A program made the translations under genes and the position numbers. This document shows, in pieces, positions 13,401-23,100 of a stretch of 64,000 bases of DNA (its first letter is position 1; every line of letters starts with the position of its first letter). Origin of the DNA: Spirometra erinaceieuropaei (lineage: Eukaryota; Platyhelminthes; Cestoda; Diphyllobothriidea; Diphyllobothriidae); contig CACRXP010000411.1 in assembly GCA_902702965.1 (NCBI GenBank), positions 249,333 to 313,332 on the forward strand, given 5' to 3'. A model generated the notes under the pieces. That model saw nothing but the letters and a program-made list of their open reading frames with translations. It was not told the DNA's origin and made no database searches.

Positions 13401-13960
13401 TTTTCTGATGGTCATGAAAAATATGTCCTTGGAACACCAAAGTTACGACTACAGCGACGTTGAAACCCATCTTCCGAGAGTGGTCCGTCAGCTCGTAGAG
13501 TGGTAACGTAAACACTACAGAACCTTACCTAACAAGTTGGGCAGGAGCCGTCAATTCTTGCTACCGACCGGGACCGCCGGAACGGACAATATCTGCGTCA
13601 ACTACCATAGCGTACTTCCAAACTCGCTTTGTCTTCTATACTTTGCGACCTGGCGGATGGCACGGAAATGGTCCAATAGGCGTTACGGTCAAAAGTCGAT
13701 GGGTTGTTGGCAGAAGCATAAGGCAAATCCGAAGCAAAGCGACGATGGGCAATAATACATGCCAATACCATAGGCTTTACACTATATGAACGGCTAGATA
13801 AATTAAGTGGATTGTACGCTAGAGAATGTAAACAGACAGTCTGGTTCTGAGCAAGCCCCGGGGAATATAAAAAGGAACGGATAACCTGGATATGTGGACG
13901 AGTGAAGACTGAAACTTTACAAAATATATTTGCAGCATTAGCGGTACAAGGGCTGGTACA
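10471..13960. other. gene-poor region
   Basis: No gene recognised. A short stretch at about 11256-11310 resembles the 3' boundary of the LINE fragment at 18615: both have CAGTCAGTCAGT followed by GCGAATAATTTGG or CCGAATAATTTGG. Open frames at 11547-11837, 12209-12526 and 12736-13125 show no family motifs. Confidence 0.5.
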
Positions 13961-14508
13961 TTATATTGGCTTGATCTTAAAATGCAGTCCAATAAGGGAG
14001 AAGACAAGGCATTTCAGATCCTGTACGAGGTAGTAAAACGTTCGGAGACCCTCTGCATCCCTAAATAGTAGGGTAAAAGACTATAATAATAGAACACATA
14101 CTTGCAACTGTTTATTTCAACAAGAGAACCGATTTTTGATGTGGTAAAGGATATATGCTCATCGCCACATACGATTTCCAGCTCTTGGCGACCAACACGA
14201 TCGGGGACGGGCCATTTCTCATCATCCTCGTTCATAATATCACTGTCCAAAATTATTCTCTTGAGTTCTTCCATTACTGCTTTGCTAACATATGCCTTTG
14301 GCAATATAACATTAAATCGACTACTCACTTCTTTGCGAATCATCGTATCATTTTTATAATTAGAGTTATTGGCGTACCGCAACTTTCCTACAAGTGTTAA
14401 TTTAAAAATTCGTATCGAACCATCCGGTCGAAACTCAAATTCTAGGAATTCGTGACCGAACTTCCCTTTGTGGCCGACATAATACCGGAGATAGAATGCA
14501 TCAGACAT
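13961..14508 (-). CDS. MAGOH: Mago nashi (MAGOH), exon junction complex core subunit, complete
   Basis: Four exons on the minus strand: 14508-14421, 14387-14329, 14295-14102 and 14060-13961, giving 146 residues, the same length as human MAGOH. It starts [20 protein letters not shown] and runs through [60 protein letters not shown] and [11 protein letters not shown]. It ends [20 protein letters not shown] plus the terminal KIKPI. MAGOH pairs with Y14/RBM8A in the exon junction complex, acting in mRNA localisation, NMD and splicing. Introns are 33, 33 and 41 bp. The first two are multiples of three without in-frame stops, so genomic translation runs through them. ATG at 14508 is chosen because it gives the conserved N-terminus. 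The upstream in-frame frame to 14544 has no support. No AATAAA was seen just downstream. Confidence 0.97.
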
Positions 14509-16719
14509 TGTACGGCCCAACTTTACGGACGGCTCCGTTACCAACTGTGAATTTTCAAAGATCAGAGACTGACCAGGTTTTAGACGAAGGTTTGAGATTT
14601 ATTCAATCATCTGTACCTCATCCAGTCTGCGAAAACCATAAGTACTTAATTCTAAACACAATCCCGGGCCTTGACCGATTTTTTCCCAACATTCTTGCAA
14701 TGTGATCTGGTTAGCATTAGGACAATTCTTGAACCATCAATTTCAGTCTGATTTTGAGCGTTTCATTTCAGTCTGTATGATCTTAGAACCAAGACTATGT
14801 ATTTGGGATTGGAGGAGAAGCTCCCGAGGGAGACTAATCGTCAGGCGGCAAATAAAGGCATGCAGTGCAGAAGACAAATGTCGAACGCAAGAATGAGAAC
14901 ATGCGACAGGGAAGCGCAAAATCCACAGTAAATAAGACAAATTTTAAAAGTATAACATGCCTCTCGAATGCTGGGATTTAAAAGGCCTTAAAGAGCTTTT
15001 GGTGTATGTGCTTAATAACCAGTATGAGGCACTGAACTTCACAGCGCCGAGCTATATTTAGATAGGAAGCATGATCGCACTGGATTTGACAAGGGCATAG
15101 CTCATACAGTGATGTACTGTTTGGTCATGCACGCTTCCTCGAGCAGATCTGGCGATGTTGTGATTCAGAGCCAATCGGCCAAGTGAGGCTTTTCTGATCG
15201 CTAGTGCTTAAATGAAATAAAAGGTGGCCGTTCGAGAAATCGGTCATTTCTATTTAGGCACGACTCCGCATAAAATAATCAAGGATCAGAAAACTCGAAC
15301 GGCGAGTATAACCGAGTTTGTTTGCTATAGAACACAATATCCGTCTGAAGTGATGCACTGTTTTTTTAGTTATGCACGTTGGGAACTTCATTTATCTTTT
15401 ATTCACTCTCAAATGCACAATGACCAATGTCTCCAGCCGGGGTCTGGCATATAAGTGGGTAGTTCTCCCTTTACATTTAGCTGCAAACTTTAAGGATCCC
15501 TCGCCGTGTAGCCACTTAATATTAGGAAGATAAGGAAGATGATCGGTAAAAATGGCCAGTCGAAATGGGAGACTTCAGTAAATAGTGTTCGTCAAATTAC
15601 GCGAATTTCCTTCCTCACTAACAATATCGCATAAAGACGCGATGTGTTGCTCTCTAAGGTACACCAGAATTCTGACAGCTTATACAGAGATGACCGCTGA
15701 TATCCTGGATATTCTGTTGTCCAAGAGCAGTGTTGAAAACTCGACCAGACCGCTTCAGAGTGTCCGAGTTCAGAACGATTCGTCTATGAGATTCAAAATA
15801 TAAAACCCTGTAGTAAAACGGCATCTATCCAACCTTTTCGACAATCCTATCGGCTGGGGCTTGGTAATGTCGCAGTCAACATTTGTATACCGACGCGAGT
15901 CATGCGTTTCTGTGTCATTAAATATCTTTAGTCTTATCTTTGATGGTAAAACCGCTCAACGTGCGATAAAGGTACGGAACATCCTGCCTCTACCCAACCA
16001 CGGACGCTCCGCATCACTTTGAGTTTTGCATACAATAGACATTCCCACTCTTGCTGCCTCACATATGTTAAAAAGCCCAATCAGAGGCAACATCTGATGT
16101 CTTATATTAGAGGATAGCCTACTGAGCGTGTGTGAGCACTGATTTTTAAAGGCTTTTCCATGATCTCCAAATAAGTCTTTTGGTCTTTCCATAGCCTTAG
16201 TACATTTTTACTGAACACGTTGATCGTCTTGATGATTCCCTTCTCACTTTGGAGGTTTTATCCTTCTGTACGGGATGAGAGTTCTTAAACCTTTTATCTT
16301 TCTGCGCCAACGATCGGGCACATCAGTTTATGAATTACACTGTTTTCTCCGGCTTCACTACTGCGATCAGGGGAGTTAATCAGGACAGTGTGCTTTACTC
16401 GTCCGTGCTTCGCCTCTCCGTCAGCGATGTGCCCGATAAAAAGAATTACAGGCCTTTGGTACAAGCTGACAAGTTGAAAGTGGTTGGTTACAAATTCTTA
16501 GGCAAGTGACGGATATTAAAAAAATATGGACTCGCGATCTCTGAAACAGAAGTTGTATTAGTCTGAGCTTTCGCACTAGTACAGGAACCCATACTAAAAG
16601 ACCATAAGAATGCAAAATCAAGTGAATTGTTTCGCCATCAAACAAAGACAGAGTTGGAACGGGTGAGGTGGTATGAAGTTGCTGCCATACACCCAAAACT
16701 TCCGCATTTCCTGTCCGGG
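14509..16719. other. intergenic, no recognisable gene
   Basis: Upstream of MAGOH. Short frames only, with no family motifs and no convincing repeat. The MAGOH promoter should lie near 14510-14800, but no defined element can be pointed to. Confidence 0.5.
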
Positions 16720-17500
16720 GTTATAACCGGTTGACCCCACAATGGCTTTCCTCTAGCGTGAGTAGCGAGTTTGGCCATCGAATTCCCTCTTAACGGCTAG
16801 TTCGTCCTTCGACGCTGATTAGCTGAATCAACGTACTGTCTGGCCTGGACAATGACAGAGACAGTCGTAGCGTAGGATTTGATAGAGTGCACACGATCGC
16901 TCGCATTTATCCACCCGGTCATTCATATTCATGATTTTTGTATGTATGGTAGCTGCCGGACGATAAAGAATACTCATGCCAACGGAAACATTGCGTTCCA
17001 CCATCTCAACGGAGGTATTTGTGTGCGGTAGGGGTTGCCACAATGTTGTTAACCCTCTCCGGCGTCTCCTTTTTGAACGCATATGGAGGTAGTGGTTGAT
17101 GAATTTGTTTGGCTTGCCATTCCTTGCTAACTGGTGCCGAAGGTAACTTTAATCTATTGTTCGCCCCTATGGTTCGCTCTAACGCGTTTTGGCATTAAAT
17201 AGAGCGTTCTTAAACCAATGAGTTTGCACAGAGTCGGACGGTTGTTGTGATAACCGATGAGGTAATGCATCAGCCGAATTTATATACATCAAGGTTCTGC
17301 GTTCACCATTTAGTCAGTGTGTGACGAGAACGTCAAAGAATGGCAACTTGTGGGCCCTCCTTTCTCATGTAAGCTGGATTTCATAGAAGACCCCTCTGAA
17401 CATGCCCTGAAAGGATGGTAGCATGCCCATCTCGATTATAACGAGCGTGCCATCCACTCATTGACACAAAATATAAGTTTTTAATAAATAAGAGGGATCC
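16720..17500 (-). pseudogene. Penelope-like retroelement fragment (RT C-terminus plus GIY-YIG region), degraded
   Basis: Read right to left: LPSFQGMFRGVFY and LDVLVTH, a LNGERRT segment, YLRHQLARNGKPNKFINHYL, then VSVGMSILYRPAATIHTKIMN, DRVDKCERSCALYQI and CHCPGQTVR, with DELAVKREFDGQ further on in another frame. The order RT thumb, linker, then V-YQI-C-C-YVGQTGR is the signature of Penelope-like elements, whose C-terminal endonuclease is GIY-YIG. Several stops and frame changes make it non-functional. Assignment rests on remembered motif order and is moderately secure. Confidence 0.65.
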
Positions 17501-18616
17501 ATTTCAACTATTACTGGGCTAAATCTACGGCTGGAATAAATTCGCGGGACCTGTATTAGCATAAAAAAGCGCTTTTGAGCGTGGCAAAATGCGCTTGTAA
17601 ACTTAAGCACAACCCTCAATGGCATTTCAAAGCGAAGCTGTATTTTCGTGGCTTATGTTTTCTCCACATCTGCTTAGATTACATAACCCGTGGACATAAA
17701 TCTTTTGCGTTAAAATATGGACCGATCTATATCTATCGAACCCGCCATCATTTATTTGGTTCGCTACCATTTTCCACTACTTACATTAGAGAAGTTTGCC
17801 TGCAGAATTCAAAGAACTGCACCATATGCTCGAGGTTCAGAAGTCTCTCGCTCAATTGTAGTTCTCATTCATCCTTCTGCATATATACTTATGCGACAGG
17901 TTTGGTGGGATAGGTGTGAATAATAAGACCACGTCGAGTTATAACATAATCTCGAATAAACGACCAGGATTCACATGTCCTATTCCTTCATGACTTCACT
18001 AAATAGGAAAGCCAATTTTTTCTATTGGTTAGGCTCTCAGCCTACCGTACCTTTAATCAGTTTACTGCTGTGGAGTATCTTGATCCACATTAACGCAACG
18101 GTCACCCAGAGTGCTTTTACTTCTTTCTCTGGCACGTACAGTCAGATATACTCCGTTCTTTTCTGCCAACGCAGTTACAGCCTCGAATAATTATCCGCGG
18201 AGCACAAGAATTCTGCACAATTATTCTTCGTTTAGACAAATTAGCACTTGCTTTCCATATTCAGAACAGCTGTCACTATTTCCGAGTGCCGAATTCACCC
18301 ATTTAATCTTCCGTATTAATGGATTTTGTTGTTTTAATCTCTCTGTCGGGTCTCAACTGTAAAGAAATATTCTCTCTGCATTCCGCCGCCCAACGACCGC
18401 ATTTTTCGGCCGGTGGTAGGCAACGATTCACCCATGGACCTTCCTCTGGTACACAGTCTCAATTCTATGAAAAGGAATGGTGACTGTGAAATCCCGACGT
18501 ACTCGTGATGACCATTTTCGCTCTGGACTACGTCATTCCGCGGGCTACAATCTTTTTCCGCAGGATAACTCCAGTTTCCTAAAACCAAAATAATTGTACG
18601 GCAGTCAGTCAGTAAG
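17501..18616. other. intergenic, no recognisable gene
   Basis: Two overlapping plus frames at 17575-17923 have no recognisable domain. A (CAGT)n-like run at 18601-18622 marks the 3' boundary of the LINE fragment to the right. Confidence 0.5.
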
Positions 18617-19250
18617 TCAGTGCCTTACAAACGTGCCGAATAATTTGGAGAAGCAGTCTTCATCGAAAGTTGCGAGTGCCCGCTTGATGGCATACAGTAT
18701 TGAAGTTGCGGCCTTGGTCGCCTTACAACATTGTGTAGAAGGCTTTAGGCTGTCCGCACCCCAGACTCCGAGATCTTTCTGTGTTTCTGCATCTTTAAGT
18801 GGTATTCCGTTCAGATGGTATTGCCGTGTACTAGGGGTCTGATTTCCGAGGAGCAGTATGGTACATTTGGTCAAATTGAAGGACAAGAGCCATCTGCGGG
18901 ACCACTCGTCCAATCGACAAAGATTTTCTTGGAAGTTGGTCTCATCGGCAGCATTCTGGATGACTTTACAGATTTTTATGTCATCCGCAAACATGGCACT
19001 ATCACAGTCCAACCCATCCACACAATCATTGATGAACAAGAGGATGAGGGTTGGTCCGAGCACCGGACCTTGTTGGACTCCACTCTCTATGAATGTGCGC
19101 CTTGATTGCTGTTGTTCTACGCGGACAATATGGGAGCGACCGACGAGAAAATTCCCGATCCATCTGAGAAGTGTGCCGCCAATGCCCATAATTCTCAATT
19201 TGTGCAGGAGACGCTGGTGCGGTCCTTTTCATTGCTTGTTGAATTCACAC
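18617..19250 (-). pseudogene. CR1/jockey-like LINE reverse transcriptase fragment (both ends missing)
   Basis: A single frame of about 210 codons. It begins PHQRLLHKLRIMGIGG near 19240, passes GVQQGPVLGPTLILLFIND and the catalytic FADDIKI (about 18980-19000), and ends at SKLFGTFVRH at 18617, where the usual continuation of the thumb domain is cut off by a CAGT-rich run. The upstream fingers domain is absent. The frame itself is intact, so the copy is truncated rather than riddled with stops. Confidence 0.85.
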
Positions 19251-20346
19251 TGTGCATATATTTCGATAATGTCGGTAAGCTTACGTTCAGCATTGCTATT
19301 AGTTAGGGAGCGATTTCTACCTTCTGACGCGACACGTCTTGTGCAGCTGACGTCGTTGTATTTTCCGGCCGGTTGTTTGTCGGATTTTCAAAGGAATTGC
19401 ATATTTTCAAGACCGCCAAAGTCAAAATAGTCACTTTAGCTGCCTGTGGGCTTGAGTGGAGGAGTAGAGACGAGGACTGTTGTTTCTTCATTCAAATAGA
19501 TCGCGAATTCAACATCTACAAGCTACGGTCAGCGTACTGGTGATGTAACTTCCCAAAGCTCGTTTGGAGCATTTTAGCTAGACGGTACATCATACTTTCC
19601 CTAAATACACCTGTCTAGACATCTTAGGCAGCTGTCACACATCACTGTAGACTGTGAGGAAGGCGTAGGTTTGAGCGACTGCTGATTACCGACGAGGAAA
19701 CGTGTGCTCCCATTGCAGTGTACGCGAGTCATTTATTGATTGCTGTTTCCTTGTAATCCGGCAGCACCATTATCATGTTGCCGATTTTTGATTTCGTTAG
19801 TTCTGTTTCCATCTGCGGTATATTATCAAGATGCCTATGCATCATCGCAGGAAAGTGGCTTTGGTGCACAAAGTTTGGCCTCGTCGGTTTTGTCGGTACT
19901 TATGAACCTGACCTCAACGACACCGCCATACAAGGCTGCTACAACATTCTTCATGTTAAAGTCAGCATCCGTCTCAACACACGCAATACTTACATGCTTA
20001 AATTGTCGAGCAATATGTTGGGCACAACTCCTTTGCTTGTGTTGGATTCAAAATTCAATGTTATTCTTTTCTGGTTCGGCTTCAGTTGTTTCAGGTCTTG
20101 CTAAACCGAGAAAATCAACAGCAACTTCAGCAGATAATATCTTGCGCTCTCTATTCTTTCTTCAATAACAGCTAGGTATTTGAGCAGTTGGGAGACAGAC
20201 TTTAGTCAGCAACATCAACGATCACTTGCAAAAGTGTTGCGCAGCATTTCTACACAAATCTGTAATCACCGAGGCTCTGTAAAGCAAGTTCGTCAGCGTC
20301 AGTTGGACACGAAAACGTTGTCGACAAAAGCGTGTCTGCGCATCTG
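19251..20346. other. unassigned region between LINE fragments
   Basis: Plus frames at 19740-20168 and 19775-20104 overlap each other and lack motifs. The minus strand has a roughly 66-codon open stretch around 19860-20070 containing KHVSIACVETDADFNMKN. It could be a remnant of a retroelement or of a host exon, but I cannot place it. Confidence 0.4.
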
Positions 20347-21700
20347 TTACAGATTTCCGTGTGGATAGTATCTTCTAGCAGCGATTTTTTGTGTGAGGAG
20401 CAAACGAGCTGACCACCTGCTCAGGCGGTTAAGATTGTCTTGAAGCGCGTATCCGTCTGCTTCAGGTCTAATTGCTCGCCACAACTTAATATCGCCAGAG
20501 AACACGGTGTCTTTGCCTCTCAGGACAGCAACGCAGTGAATAATGTAAACCAGGAATAGCAACGGTCCTAAAAATGAGCCCTGGTGGACACCAGTTAAAA
20601 CAGGGCTAGGAGTTGACCTCGGGGCCTCAACGTACACGGTTTGTGATCCCCTGTAGGAAAATCTGCGATCCATGTCGGTAGCTTTCCTCTAATCCCGATT
20701 TCAGAAAGTTTGTAGATTAGGCGTTTGTGTGGGATGCCGTCGAACGCCTACCTGCTGTCCGTGTAGTGCACGAGTCCACTGCTCAGTCAAAAGCAATAAA
20801 CTGGAAATGTGCGAGCGGTTCTGCCTGAGGCCGTACTGCAGGTGTGAGAGTAAGTGGTTCTGCTCCAGGAACTTCATTGTTGCTTGCCCAACTATGCTCT
20901 CCATTATCTTACAGCCGATGCAGGTGAGACCATCAGGCTGGTCATTGTTAGCGTTAGTGCGAGCACCACCCTTGCATATCGTAAAGATATTCGCTATCAT
21001 TAATTCGGATGGTAGTCTCCGTAATTCGAATGGCAAACAGAAGAGGTGTGCTGGTGGTTTTGAGAGTTCGTTCGCCAACTTTTTCAAGAATTTGACCGAT
21101 ATATTGTCCGAACCCGAGAACTTTGTTTCTTTGAGATTTTGTTGCTCCCTTGCCACGACAGATTTCCGGAAGTGTATGAAGTCAAGCAGGAGGTCGGCAG
21201 TCTCAACAGTACTGCTGGCACTGGGACCGCGAAACTCTGTTTTCCCTAGTGAAAGCCGATACAACGTGCTGCCCCAAATATTAGGCTTTCTCGCTGTTTT
21301 CGACGATTTCTGCACTATTATCACCTTTCGGTACTAAGAACGGGTCCTCGTGCTTCAGTCTACTGTTAATATAATGAAAGAAAGCATTGGGCTTCTGTTC
21401 AGCCTGTCGGATACTTCTGGATTCATACATCTTCCTTGTTATATTGATGCCTTTCTTGACAGCATTTTGTTGAAGACGAAATTCTTTGAGGTGCGCTGTT
21501 GACCCACTTTCCCTGAATATCTTCCATCCTTTGCTTTTTTTCTGTCACTTTCTATTTAGGTCCCTAGTTAACCAGACAGGTTGACTGGTGGTTTTTCTGT
21601 AGCGTTAGTGGACAACAGCGCCGAATTAGTTCGAGTGAAATCGGCTTAAACGATCTACAGTCGTCCTCCGGATCTCTTTTGAGCAAACACTCCCAATTCA
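20347..21700 (-). pseudogene. CR1/jockey-like LINE ORF2 fragment, frameshifted
   Basis: From about 21560 leftwards: WKIFRESGSTAHLKEFRLQQ, VKKGINITRKMYESRSIRQAEQKPNAF (linker before RT), then GSDNISVKFLKKLANELSKP, NDQPDGLTCIGCKIMESIVG, HLLSHLQYGLRQNRSHISSL (20701-21324). After a frame change, GVHQGSFLGPLLFLVYIIH and the palm box FSGDIKLW in place of F/YADD (20347-20673) follow. The altered catalytic box and the frameshift near 20690 show a dead copy. It is the same broad LINE group as 18617-19250 but covers a more 5' part. Confidence 0.82.
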
Positions 21701-22357
21701 CGGACATCAATTTTTTCCTCGTGTTAAGATCTGACTCTCATATATAAGGTTGGCCTTCTGTTCTCTTCTGGAGTTGAGAGAAGAGCGAATAATCCCATAG
21801 TAGCGTTGTAGTGTTGTTGTCACTCTTTCCGGGAGGTGCACTATGTTTAACTTAAGGCACCTTCCATATGTTACCGAACAAAAATACCTTTGGATCAGTA
21901 GTTTTCCGTCTCTTAAGCCCTCCTCTCAATTCATTGGGGCGGTTTATAGGGCGAAAGGTATTCTCTTTGCTCGTATGTATAGATAGAATAGAATAGGTTT
22001 ATTGCAGCACCCCTTGGGCACTATCAGTCCCCTTTGAACTCAGGAAAAAAACCTAAAACAAACTCATCAATTTCAACTGCACTTTGACTTCATTTGCTTC
22101 GGGTGTCTGGTTAGCCAAAAGAGCGCGAATTGAGAATTTGTTTTAAGTTAAAAAAAACCTCAGTTCTAAGGGAAAATGATAACAAAATTTTCAAAAAATA
22201 ACGATATGTACAATAGGAAAATTGAAGTTTGCAGTTTGGTAGTTTTCGGGGGCATGAATAATATGTCCTTCATGGCAATTGATGAAATTTGATATCGGTC
22301 TGACCTTGAAAGTAATTTCCTGTTGGGTAAATTTCGGTGTGCTCTAGCTGCTGGTTG
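21701..22357. other. left flank of the LTR element
   Basis: AT-rich sequence without coding similarity. It contains AGATAGAATAGAATAGG near 21981, a short tandem run that may be an old LINE tail. Confidence 0.45.
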
Positions 22358-22688
22358 TGTAGCAAGCAAACAGGCAGAACACCGTTCTAAATCAGAAGAT
22401 CTCGTCGAAGGAGGGAGCATGTTTATTAGGGAACGGTAATAGCGGGAGAGCGAAGGGGGAACGAGACACAAGAGTGCTCAAGAGGAAGAAAAGAAGTGAA
22501 ACACAAGCAGGCAGCCAGAAGATCCAACCGCACACGCTACGGGGGAAACCGGAGTGTCCCTTGTCCAATCAGGCGTCCTCTTCTGAGACCTCGCCCGGGA
22601 TTGGTTCTTCGGTTCCTACAATGAGTTAAGATCAAACAGAGAAATATGACTATAATAAGGGAGTGGTCATGGCGAGTTTTACATCACA
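22358..22688 (-). repeat. 3' LTR of the gypsy element
   Basis: 331 bp, TGTAGC...ATCACA as written on the plus strand. On the element's strand it carries an AATAAA polyadenylation signal (plus-strand 22422-22427) near its 3' part, defining a likely R region. Pair of 26762-27091. Confidence 0.95.
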
Positions 22689-23100
22689 CTGCCCCCTCCT
22701 GTAGGACCGATGTCCCATCGGGGATAAGACCGTCGAGTGGGAGGCCGAAACCACCTTCGGGAGGGACTTCCACAGTACGAGAAACTAACGGGGGCAGAGG
22801 ACTGGGGAGAGCGGGGGACGTAAGGACTGCTGGAGCGGGAGGAGAAGAAGGGACGGAGACTATTGAAGGGGGATCCGTTGGAGGGTGCGGCAGCTCCGCG
22901 GAGGGGAATGAAGGTAACTCCGAAGAGACTGGGCCGCAAGAGCTATCATCTAAGGCGTATGGTTTGAGCTTGTTGAAGTGAGCTGCAAAGGTGGAACCCT
23001 CTGGATCATCAGAAGCCCTGAGGATACAAAGAGCTTCTGAAGGGACTTCCACAACAACGAAAGGCCCTATCCAATGCGTGGAGAACTTGTCGGCTGACCC
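22684..23100 (-). pseudogene. Pol C-terminal tail (GPF integrase module and Pro-rich end) in a shifted frame
   Basis: From about 23097 leftwards the frame reads SADKFSTHWIGPFVVVEVPS, then AAHFNKLKPY (a chromatin/GPY-type integrase tail) and a Pro/Ser-rich stretch that ends at GAV next to the PPT. It is offset from the main Pol frame. The usual roughly 50-residue linker between LPLD and GPF is largely missing, so both a deletion and a frameshift near 23100 are likely. Confidence 0.75.
22689..22700 (-). other. polypurine tract (PPT)
   Basis: AGGAGGGGGCAG on the element's strand immediately abuts the 3' LTR start TGTGATG. This is the expected site and composition of the plus-strand DNA primer. 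Confidence 0.85.

Noticed and set aside
19740..20168. 142-codon plus-strand frame
   Set aside because: Overlaps another long frame in the same direction. Composition is not protein-like and no motif was found.
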